A DNA stretch of 64,000 nt from Cristatella mucedo (taxonomy: Eukaryota; Bryozoa; Phylactolaemata; Cristatellidae). The stretch covers positions 1,706,001 to 1,770,000 of the forward strand of contig WPIO01000062.1 in assembly GCA_009760855.2 (NCBI GenBank). Reading direction: 5' to 3'. Position numbers and translations under genes: made by a program. Each line of letters begins with the position of its first letter. Position 1 is the first letter of the stretch. The notes beneath the pieces are model-generated. The model had not been told where the DNA came from, ran no database searches, and was given only the letters and a program-made list of their open reading frames with translations. Below, one piece after another: positions 32,900-44,100 of this stretch.

Positions 32900-33960
32900 G
32901 TTTGCTACTTTTTAACTCGCTATTAGCTGCTCTTTGAGGTGCCAGCATTTTCGCCACTCGGCGGGCCATGCAGCAGAGAAATCAAGAAGCCATTGTAACG
33001 CGCTGCGTTAAGCTCGAGCGATAACTCCGGAGCCGCCGCACGCGTTCGTTGCATCGTTTTCGTCCTGCAACCAGCGGCGGCATTTAGCCAGCGCCGGTTT
33101 TCAGCCAGTACGTCGCGAGTAGCCACCCGCGTTTTCTCGAGCCCTTCGATAATTCTCAACGCGACCAGTCCACTGCCGAGTTCAGAATTGTCGGCGGCTC
33201 CGTCCCGCCGCTACAGCAGTTATTCTCGAGTGCTTCTCGCCGGCCGAATCGTGCGCTCGCTCTGCCGCTGAGCGGGTGCTGGCGAGCTGGCGGGGGGGGG
33301 GGGGGGGGGGGGGGGGGGGGTGGGAGTAAGGGCGTGACCGGAGGAGCGGACTTTTGGGTCCGGCTGCCGGACGTGGCGGGAGTGCTGTGCTGGCAACCTG
33401 GTGGTTTTGAGTGCGTCGATTGTGGGCGCCGCAGCTCGCATTCATCGACAGGAGGTGCGACATTTTGCATACAGTGCCCCGAGGGCGATGATGTTCTCGA
33501 TGTTGATTGCTCTTTTGCCCGGAGCATGGCAGCCAACGCGTCAGCGCTCGCTCACCGTGCGCGCGCCGGTCTACTTTTCGATGGACGTAGGCTGCTCGGC
33601 AGCATTTCGAACGCGGCTGACCTCACGGCGATGCCGGCGCTGCCGCCGGCGGTAGCGCACACGGGCTCGCTTCCGGGCACGGGGCTCGCCGAGCATCGCC
33701 GGCCGATCCCGATGGCTACACCGCGGCCGCTCGCTCGCGCCGGCGGAAGCCTTTGGTTTTCGGGCACCTGAGACTCCGCAGGGGACAATGGCCTCGGCGG
33801 CGCCGATCTTGAGGGGGGGGGGTGAGCAAATAGCCGTAGCAAACAACGCTGCTCTAAATCCTGTGGTCGAAGAGGGAGCGATGGGGAAGTTGCGTTGTGG
33901 TAACGATGAGTAGGGCCTGCCACGAAGGCTCCAGGAGACCGTTCGGGTGCAATGCATTGT
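32900..33960. promoter_or_regulatory. GC/CpG-rich island, candidate promoter of PGGHG
   Basis: This kilobase is much richer in GC and CpG than its surroundings and lies 2.5-3.5 kb before the first recognised PGGHG exon, in the position expected for that gene's promoter and first exon. It contains a 29-base G run (33292-33320) and a 10-base G run (33813-33822). Short frames with hydrophobic starts (for example the ATG at 33488-33494 region) do not match PGGHG in splice phase. The promoter role is inference. Confidence 0.35.
33292..33320 (+). repeat. Poly(G) run of 29
   Basis: An uninterrupted run of 29 G, bounded by C and T. It could form G-quadruplex DNA and is also a place where length errors in assembly are likely. 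Confidence 0.9.
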
Positions 33961-34157
33961 AAGGCGAATTAGCAGCTGTCAGTCCAGCCACATTACGTTA
34001 CTTGTCACGTTTGTCCAGGCTCTGCACATGCAGAGTCAGTAAAAACCCCAATTTGGTATGGCAGGGCTATTTCTCGTGAATTTCGGACCAAAGCTCCGAC
34101 TCTGCTCCCTGGCAGGTTCAAACACACGCATGGTTATCAGGGCCGATGGACATGTGT

Positions 34158-34492
34158 GCTTCTCTGTGTGTGTGTTGGTGTTAGTGTGTGTGTGTGTGTG
34201 TGTGTGTTGGTGTGTGTGTGTGTGTGTGTGTGTGTGCATGTTGGTGTGTGTGTGTGTGTTGTGTGTGTGTTGGTATGTGTGTGTGTGTTGGTGTATGTAT
34301 GTGTGTGTGTGTTGGTGTGTGTTGGTATGTGTTGGTGTGTGTGTGTGTGTTGGTGTGTGTTGGTGTGTGTTGGTATGTGTTGGTGTGTGTGTGTGTGTGT
34401 GTGTGTGTCTGTATGTGTATGTGTCTGTGTGTGTGTGTGTGTGTGTTGGTGTGTGTGTGTGTGTGTGTGTGTCTGTGTGTCTGTATGTGTAT

Positions 34493-34551
<59 letters not shown>

Positions 34552-34572
34552 TGTGTGTGTGTATGTGTGTTT

Positions 34573-34603
<31 letters not shown>

Positions 34604-34616
34604 CACGTGTGAGTGA
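34158..34616. repeat. Compound (TG)n minisatellite/microsatellite
   Basis: About 460 bases of TG with repeated interruptions (GTTGG, TATG, TCTG) in a higher-order pattern. Long frames through it on both strands are composed only of Cys/Val or His/Thr and are artefacts. Confidence 0.97.
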
Positions 34617-34740
34617 GAGAAAGAAAAAAGAAAGAGAGGGAGAGGAAGACAAAGAAAGACATAGAACACAGAGAGTGCAAAGAGAAAGATGGATACCGAG
34701 AGGTGAGTATAGAGAATTAGATAGAGAAGTCGGGGAAAGG
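34617..34740. repeat. Purine-rich (GA/AAG) tract
   Basis: GAGAGAAAGAAAAAAGAAAG and related purine sequence immediately after the TG repeat. Confidence 0.8.
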
Positions 34741-36493
34741 GAGGGTAGGCTGCTGTTGTGTTCACCCTTCATGCTTCATGGTGCATCCTCATTTATCCGT
34801 ATTGCTGCGCTATAGGGATCGGATGTTGGAGAATCAAAGTTCCGACTACTTTTATTCTGAACGAAGCGGTGGTGAACGCAATTACAATAGTAGTGTCTGC
34901 CGTTATTAAAAGCAAGCTCGAGTCTGGGCATTTTGATTGGTATCTCGACTCCGTTCTGCCACCAGCATAAGCAAAAGTCACCCACGTTATCATTTGAGTT
35001 GCTGGTTTCATATCCGGAGATATGTTTCTTTCGAGCACGGTCATGTTTCTTTTTAGTCAACCATGTCTGCACAGGTGTTCATCGGTAAGCAGCCTGTGGA
35101 TCAGCAGAGCCGTAGCAGCAGTCGGTGCGCAGCAGCTGACTGGCGCCCGCCAGACGTATCCAGCCATGCTTACATTTTCCAGGCCAAGAGGTCAGAACCG
35201 TAGCTGCTGCTGCTGCTGCTTCGAGCAGGTGTAAGCGCGTGCTCGGTTCTTTTTCCTGACCAGTTGCTAACGTGTAGCGTTATTTCCTCTTCCTGCACTA
35301 GGAGTATGCGAACAGTGCTCGAGTGAGCACTTGCAGCTCACATCCTGCTCAAGGGCCCGAAGCCACTGTATGTTTCTTTGGAGCCAATGTATAGGTCTTC
35401 CACACTTGCTGAATAACATGTTGATTGACCTTAGTAGTCGAATGAAGCATTCTTCGGCAGCCTTAGCTTGAGTCCGAGTCGAGTTGACGATGTTCTGCTG
35501 CAACATTTTCTTGGCGACATGTCGGGTTGAAAGTGAAATTAGACTACCAGCAGTCGCCTTAACTAATCATGTAGTCTAATGGATTGTTTCACCTGCTGAC
35601 CTGCTTCAAGGTTGGTATACCTGTTGTGCATCTTCGGCTGGGAAAGAGCCAAAGCGGTTTTGCCAACTCGAGAAAGCCCTGCCCTAGCTGATAGTTGCTC
35701 TCATTGGTCACCTTGACCAGCAGAACGTTTGACCCAGTACACGTGGCTTGAGAGAGACAGGCCCCAGCCAAGTCAACACAGTGAGTGTCTGGAATTTGGC
35801 CACACTGGGAATTCCTGACACGTTTATGCAGCCCATGCTGCTGTTGCAGATTTTGGCATTTCAAACTGTGGCGAGTCTTGCCTAGCTTATGGTATTGTAA
35901 TTAATGTAATGTGTCTCTGTAAGTCCACAAAGCCACGAAGACTAAGTGGGTGTTATGCAGGAGAGTTTTCTGTAGCGCACTCAAAGCCTAAGCTGCCAAG
36001 GCCCGGAACTCGCTTGCTTGCCATTTTCATCACGTTTGCCTCAAACCACTGTATGCTCTCCATTAGGAAATCAGGTGTTGGACAGATAATAGGTGTGGTT
36101 TTTCATATTCTAGACCTATATTAAGCAACCTTTGAATTGCCTAACAATGTAACTCTTGGGCCCATTTTCAGCACTTTAGTGTGACTCAGCACAGCACTTC
36201 CGATGTCACGGGCAGGTACCTGACAGCACGAGGGGTTGGGCTAGATCCCCAGTCTTACTAGACGCTTCCAACTGGCACGATTCCAGCCCTACCGATCTCT
36301 GTCATCAGTCGTGAGTCCCAAGGTGCTCATGCTAAAGAAAGAAAGTTAAGACTGGAGGCAGCTGCAACTCAAGTAGCACTTTGCATACAAGTCATTAGGC
36401 ATACTTGTCATTATGCTATTATGCATACTTTGCCATTATGGCAAATTATTGGTTCTATCCGTGTGGTTAGTGGTTCTATTCGTTGTGTTTCAG
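34741..36493. other. Upstream spacer or 5' intron of PGGHG
   Basis: Contains a short family B tail (35910-35995) and otherwise no recognised element. If PGGHG starts in the GC-rich island to the left, this is its first intron. The N-terminal exon could also be hidden here, as only about 17 residues are missing relative to human PGGHG. Confidence 0.35.
35910..35995 (-). repeat. LINE family B tail fragment
   Basis: AAGTCCACAAAGCCACGAAG, GTTATGCAGGAGAGTTTTCT, GTAGCGCACTCAAAGCCTAA. Only the 3' end is present. Confidence 0.65.
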
Positions 36494-36705
36494 GCTTCCG
36501 GAAGATAAGCGACTCAATGCTACGGTTAGCAATGGTCACTTAGGAACAGCAGTATTTGGAGATCGGATGTTTGTCAACGGAGTATACTCTGGTAGAGGCA
36601 ATCGCAGCCGCAGGGTGGCAATACCACAGTGGCACAGAGTTGCTGTAAGCTACGTGTCGCCTGCCACGTTCTGCAAAGAGAGCTACTCACTGGATACTGT
36701 GAGAG
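36494..36705 (+). CDS. PGGHG: PGGHG exon (N-terminal; first one identified)
   Basis: Acceptor GTGTTTCAG. The first base completes a codon (phase 2 intron before). Encodes [18 protein letters not shown] and [10 protein letters not shown], matching human LPSDPRLLATVTNAYLGT. Donor GAGAG|GTATAG, phase 1. The initiator exon upstream is not identified. Confidence 0.9.
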
Positions 36706-36814
36706 GTATAGGTGCCATCATCATTATCACTGCCGTCGTCACCTTCATCATCATTGTTAACAGTCATAGTGGTCAGCATTTAGCTAATACCTCTATGTAT
36801 TCTATCTGTATAGA

Positions 36815-36894
<80 letters not shown>

Positions 36895-38124
36895 CAGCCT
36901 TTGTCTGCTTCCACTTAACATCGTGGCATGACGTGACTAATGTCTGTATATATCTAAATCTTTTTTATGTTCACATGATTCTTCTGGCTGCTGGATACTT
37001 TGCCTGGTATATGTAGTGGAAGGGGGCTGAGCCGTTTAAGTAAGGAAATGAACTTTCAAGAGAGGCGTAGCCTTGACAATGTCTGAACAAGTCAACTGTA
37101 GTGGACGACATGGCTCTTTCACCAAGTTCATGTTGGTATCCAGCCTCCAGCCTCTCTTGCTACTCTTGGTCTAATGCCCCCATTGTGATCAAAATTGCGA
37201 CGGATTAAGATGGCCATTTGACAGACCTCACAAAATTGGATCTTTCCGATGAACTGCTACAAGGATTACTTGTGTTCAACGTAAACCATTTCTTCTTGAT
37301 CATATTCATTCTTTTCCAATCTTGGAATACTGTATCTTTGACCCCTCTTTTTTCCTATGCAAATCCAATAAGGGCATTTAAGCCTCCGATCTGGTGCTAG
37401 CCTTCAGCTACTCTATTTCAGATAGTGGTTATTTTTAGAACACTTTTATTAGCCAATTTAATTTTTATGCATTTCATTGTAAGCAGCTGGAAGCCTAGTA
37501 ATAATATTTTGCAATAATACCTCTACAACCTCTCCTGTATTGCTTGGGTCGTAGTTTCAATTCATACTTCCCAATTTCGTTCTTAGTGTAGCAATATTTA
37601 CGAGATCATAACTTTTGTTATCTTTACAAGTTCTGAAATAATAATTCAAATGATGCCCACTTGCTGTGCATTTACTTATATATCGCTTTTGTAAGTGATT
37701 GAAATAGCAGTGCCGTTATTTGAGCTTATTGCTGCTGGTTACTACGATAATCCTGGTTACTTCTTATGTGCCGTAGCATCTGACCAAGCACAACCTGCTG
37801 TTCAATGACATCTTGCAGGATTATTCAGCCACGAAACGGTTTCTGATGCATACACTGTCGTCCACAGGATATATGCTCATAGAGCCTTGCCACACCTCTT
37901 AGTAAATGAGATAGAAGTGTGCAGAGCAGATGGCTACCCCAATGGTGAAATTGTTGTCGGATTGGAAATTGGTTCGGACTTTATCCCTCAGGATGCAAGT
38001 TTTGACACAGCGACCTGCTGCCTTCCAGGTGCCATGTAAGTGCTTCAGGTAACTAAACTCCTGGCCATCATTACGATATCTCTCCACCAGTAGTATACAG
38101 ATATATATTGAATTTCTGTATTTG

Positions 38125-38197
<73 letters not shown>

Positions 38198-41100
38198 ATG
38201 TCCTGATGTTGAGCTTGCAAGCCAATAGTCATGCATTGTAGTTTCTTGCTATTCAGATGCACAGAACTACGTGCAATGTAATGATGGATATTTTGAATAT
38301 TCAGTCTCTAGGCATGCTTGCATGTACATGTCAGCATGAGTATGTGTTTTTTGGTCGTGTGTCTAATGCAATATACTATCTACCTTGTCAACCTATGCCT
38401 CACATCGAACAAAAAAGCCACTTGGGCTTTCTTTGCACCATGGAAAACTCAAGAAGTGTTTAGTCTTTTTGGTACTGTGGAGTTACAAACAGAGATACTT
38501 GCATGCATACATACATGCTACTTTAATGAGTAGCAGCCATGCTGTTCTGCCTCATGTGAATCTACATGCCTTTGCTACAGTCACTTTCTCTAGTAGCTGA
38601 TTTTGTAGATCTTTTGGTAGGAGGGGAATCGAGGAAACGGACTGGCTTGCTTATCAAGTTCACTAATCTGAACAGAAGCTTTTCTAGCATACACATAAAT
38701 GTCGAAGAATTAGTGTGTTCAGTTGCTAAAGGACTCAATGAAACACCGGCATAGTGCATATGCAAACTCAAGGCTATGGACGGAGCTGTTTCACCAGTGT
38801 TTCATTTCATTCACGTGTGCCCATGGACATGTGCCCGTGCATGTGTGATCACACTCCTTGTCCGTTGGTTTTCTTGTTGGTGCCTGTTTTTGCTGTTGTG
38901 TTGTTGCTGTCTGTCCTGTGCCTATCAGTGATCTATCATAAACATGGTTTGCATAATGCTGTAGTACCTGATGTATCGGTGGGGTGTTTTGCTATATTAG
39001 AGGTAATGCCATGTCATGAAGCATGTGTGTATATGTCATCGTAAGTGCTGCAGAGCAAGTTTCTGGCGATCATTAACTGCAGGAGAAGCTACTGTCAAAT
39101 GCACTTAGTAAAGATGAGGTCTCAGTTAAAAAAGAAAATTGAAAGTTATGGCAAAGGCACAAGCTATTGAGTGCAAGTTCAGTAAATTTTGTTTTTGACG
39201 GCAGGACAACTCAAATAAACAGCAAAGGTTAGCTGAATCAACTGCGTCATTTATATAGAAGTCGATGAGCTTTTTCGGCTATCATGCCCCCTCCGTGGCT
39301 ATCCAGTAGCAGGTAAAGGATTGCCTGCTGCTGGACTCGAACCCACGAGCTGGCTCGTGAATTGCGATCACCTAACTTCTATTATGCACTGCTTGCACGT
39401 TCTCGATGCCTGCATATTTGCACGCCTTCAACACACACTTTTAGACAGATGCGCGCAAGCACAAACACACATGCACTTACACACTCACCGAAATTATACC
39501 ATGTCTCACTCATCCAGCGGTAAATATATTTGCACATCGGTATAGAACTTCTGGGCAGTACTTCCATGACATCTGAATGTCTATTATTCTTTAACGTAGT
39601 GTTCCATGGCATCTGAATGTCTATTATTCTTTAACGTAGTGTTCTGAAATGTACCTTGTGTTGATCTGCAATGCTGTCATTATCTTTCGAAATGCAGTAT
39701 GCTTCTTAGATCATATTGTCTCATGTATTTTGGCTTAGGAAAATGGCCTATTATAGTTGCATAGTGCTGGAGTTTTTGTATGCCTTGTGTTTTGGTATCA
39801 ATTTTATCATCCGGCCAGTAGGAAGATTATAATTTCTATTTTAACTGGCTAGAGTAATTTTGTTTTCACATCCCAGTCAAAAAATTAATGTGTATCATCT
39901 AACGAAAAAAGATGCTTTAAAGTATCTTTTAACTAACGTACAGATATTAGTGGATTTAGAAGTCTTGATGTTCTAGTTCCTTTATGACCTACCCTTTACG
40001 AACTCAAACCTATGTAAAATAGAAATGATCAGTGCAGGCTGGAGCTGCTGATTGCCAAGATTTGTATTTTCTTAAGTTTTGATGTGCATAAATTGATTGT
40101 TGTGCATAAATCAAAAGGGTGCTGGAAGCCACGAATGAGGCCATTTTCGGGTGAATGAGCAATCCTTATGATTATTTTGCATGAGCAGCCGAAATCCACA
40201 GGCAAATGTGACTGAATCAAAAGCAGGATTTGCAAAGCACTAAAGTAGCCCCAAGTAAAACATTTCATAGGGGAGAGGATAATATGCCTTGCTCTCCTTT
40301 TGAGTTGAACCTACGACTTCTGACTCTAGAATGTGAAATCCTTCCTTTCTTGCTTTCACTCCTTCACCTCTCTCGCTCTCACGTGGTAGGCTTTCTTTGA
40401 GACCAAACGTGGTGCCATCAAATTTCCAGGGGTTGAGACTGCCAGTCAAAATATATTTTAATGCTTTCTTACCGTATACATTATTTCAATCGTTTTTCGA
40501 TTAATTATTCTTTTACCTATTAGTGCACTGTATTCCGAGATGGCTTCGTGAGCTGGGTTTGTAAATCTAATTATATTTGTCGTCCTCCAGCACGATAAAC
40601 TTTAGCTGATACTTGCTGTTTTGTAAGTGCACAAGTGTGCCGAAACTTGCTGACTGCGGTACAATTGAATGCATCTGTAAGGAAGTGTATCATACTTTCT
40701 CATAGGCTAATGGTCGGCAGGACAAACGAAGCAGAGACAGAGAGATCATATCGACTACCGGTGTACTGTTACTGCACTGAGTTGCCCACCACTGTCATAT
40801 TGCCGGAAGATGCTAGCCGAGCCAAATGGATCTTCTTGCTCTCAATAGCGGTTAACCGGCAGGCAGCTCTGGATGCATACCAAGCAGGTACTTTCGGCCT
40901 GCGGCCGTCATACATTCGTTTTCAACCTTGCACCCTATTAATTATTGTCCTTTAATAGGCTCATCCTTTCACCAGACCACAGTCCACGATGCCATTCGTA
41001 GCAAGCAAGCAACGGTTCTTGCCCATTCTGTCGGTTGCCACAGATAAAAGGCCACACCCCTGATCAAATTTTCTCCCACGATTGTACTATCTTGATCCCC

Positions 41101-44100
41101 ATCTTCACACTTTCTGAAAATCTGACATGTGGATTTCATTCTTCCTGGAATGTGTTTCTGTTTTGGCATGACAATAATGTCAGAGTTAAGAAACCTAACC
41201 TCTCTTGACATCGGTGCTGTCTGATGTAGATCTGCAGTGAGAGATTTCAGAGTGCAGATGTAAATGGCCTTCTGTCATGCTTGGGGCCTTAAAGTTTGGG
41301 GTACGTAAGGGTCCAGTCTTAGACCCCTTCTTTTCACGATCTTTACTCTCCCTCTTGCCGATGGTATCACCAAAGGCAATCTCGGCTTTCATTTTATGCC
41401 GATGATACCAACCGTTGCCTATTCTTCAACCCTCCTGAGCCTCGCTCAGCATTCGATTCCCTTGCAGACTACATCGACTATAACTTTCCAATAATAATAA
41501 GAGCAGCACCGAATAGTTATACGAAAGACTTGTGTCACCTTCAAGTTGTAAGACCTAACCCCAAAGATTCGTTCATTTACATCACTCCAGTGACGTCTGC
41601 CCATAATCTTGGCATGCTATTATACAACGACTTGTCATTTGATGAGCGCATTGCTACTACTATTAAGTCGGCCAACTTTCAGCTAAGAAGCATCGTCAAA
41701 ATCAACGCATGCTTTATACAAAAGTAAGACAGCCAAACTGGTTCTCTCGTTTGAAACTTTGCCTGTAGATTTCTGCAATTGCCTTTTTTCAGGAATCCTG
41801 GCCTGTAATTGTCTTCATCTGGTGTAAAACCCTGCAGCTTGTTTGTTCTATATCAATGGCATAGCTGCCTATTGCACAACTTCTGTCTGAGCTTCACTGG
41901 CTCTCTATTAAGCATCGAATCTATTTCAAGATCTTTTGTCTGGATTACAGGTTGCTTTACTTGCCTGCACCTGTCCACCTATCCGACCTCATTGCTCCCC
42001 TCTTGTGCTCTTGCGCTACCTGCTCCTCGGCTTCTAGTCATATTGCCATCCCTTGCACTAATTTGAAATCTTATGGTGATCGGGCCTTTAGTTTGTGTGC
42101 ACCGAAAGTCTGGAGCTTGTACCCAATTTTGGTCACTACCTACATTGACTTTGCATCATTTAAGTCTCAGCTAAAGATAGGGCTGTTTTGCCCAGCTTTT
42201 CTATTGCCCTAGTGAACTTGTCATGTTTTGGTATGCTTTGCATGCTTACGTGTGCATAAATCAGTGCATGTTACAAGCCAGAGGTCCTATTAACCAGTGG
42301 CCCTGATTTCCTTCCTGTTTGCTTTTGCATGTTGGTCTAAGCATGATACTTTTTCACTTTTGCATGCTTTTCTAATCATTTTAGCTTGCATGCAATTAAT
42401 CCATGATTATTGGTTCTTTTGCAGCAAGCTGTGAAGCACCTGAATAGAGATTTAGTTTTTGTGGGTTCTATAAAAAGATTTATTATTATTATTGTTATTA
42501 ATATTATTGTTACATCAGGTTTGACTTCAAATATATGCTATGAGGCTGGGAAACGCAAACATAAAACATATATTATTACGATTCATTTGGTTAGAGCACT
42601 ATAAGAGAACTTTATATCTATCTAGGCGCTTCTCATATGCCGACGGGCTCGAGCCCACGACCTCGGTCACCAAAGGTAAATACTTTATCCCCTGGACCGA
42701 ATCAGGGTGGCAAAAAGGTAGAAATAGATTCAATTTCAAGCCATTTGCAGTCCCCTCAAAGCAGTAATAATAATAATAATAATAACACACTTGATAAAGC
42801 ACCCTCAGCAAACTCAATCTCTTTCTAGGCACTTTACATTTGCTGGAAAGGAAACACGATCGAATGGCTAGTGGTAGCATGCTCAATAAACAACAAGAAT
42901 AACATGGTTAGGGGTGACATGCACAGGGTCAGCATGCAATTGTGGTTAGTGGCAGCATGCACAATGTCAGCACGCATAAGCACATGAAGGACGAATCACA
43001 GAGACCCACTAAATGCAGTGATAAATAGGTGCATTTTAAATGTGGTCAAGTCAAGGGATGTCGTGACGGAAGTCGGGAGTGAGTTCCAGGCTTTCGGAGC
43101 ATACAAACTAAAGGCACGGTCTCCAAAGGATTACAGATTTGTACAAGGTATAGGCAAACAATTTGATTCCGAAAAGCGAGTGGTACGATGCTTAGCCTGG
43201 TGAGGGAGTAGATCTGATTGGTAGGCTAGAGCCACTATGGCAGTAGTCTATTGCCCCCACCAGGTACCAGGTCCACCTTTACCTCAGATTTCTCTGATCC
43301 CATTTTGATTCTGTGGGCAAGAAATCGATCTTTCGTCGTTATGGGTGATTTTAGAATTCATGTTGATAACTTATTTGATGCCTTCAGCACCGAATGCTTT
43401 GCTCTGACTGACTCATTTTCTCTTGTTGTGCATGACCCTACTCACTTCAAGGGTCACACACTCGACCAAATGTTCTCCTACAACTGCATGCTATCAACAC
43501 CTTTTATTACTAAATTCTGCTTATCTGACCACATGCAGATTTCATTTAGTCTACAGTGTGTGGCATCCTCCACATCTAAAGGCACCTGTGAATAGAAAAA
43601 CCTTAAGATCCTTGAAATCGATGCTGTCCACGCGATAGTAATTCTTTGCCGCTGCTGCTCAACCCCTCCTCCGACCTGTCAGCATTGGTAGATTGCTACA
43701 ACACGACACTAGCTGATATGCTCTACTAGTTTGTTGTACGTCCAACTAAACCGACTTGACTGTGTGCCATCGCCTAGACGGCATATGGTTTACCGCAGAC
43801 ATTAAACTAGCTAGGTCTACAAAGCGAAAGCTTTAGAAAGCATACAAATGATCAGAACTGATTGTAAATCGACAGGCATATGAGGACTACTTTGGAGCCT
43901 ACAACCAATCTTAGCAAAAGCCAAGTCTAGCTTCTGTAAAATAAATTGCTCAATCAAAGATGCACAATCCTAAAATGCTGTTCGACGATCAACCATCTCC
44001 TTAGCCACTCCCAGGTTAGCTCTTTACCTAGTGATCCTTGTGTTGATCTAGCTGATCGCTTCTCTAGCTTCTTTGTCAACAAGATAGACAGGATCAGGGA

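Noticed and set aside
33401-33655. Signal-peptide-like start (MMFSMLIALLPGAW) as the PGGHG N-terminus
   Set aside because: No donor with the required phase 2 follows, and human PGGHG has no such segment. Kept only as an open possibility for the CpG-rich island.
34036-34815. Long open frames through the TG repeat
   Set aside because: Pure repeat translation (His/Thr or Cys/Val) on both strands.
38254-38275. A 22-base micro-exon between AG and GT at about 38254-38275
   Set aside because: It keeps phase by chance, but adds residues with no counterpart in PGGHG.
38566-38754. Frame at 38566-38754 as a PGGHG exon
   Set aside because: The exon ending at 38035 (phase 2) joins exactly to the one starting at 40706, with continuous similarity to human PGGHG, so no exon is needed between. 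The peptide is not similar to PGGHG.
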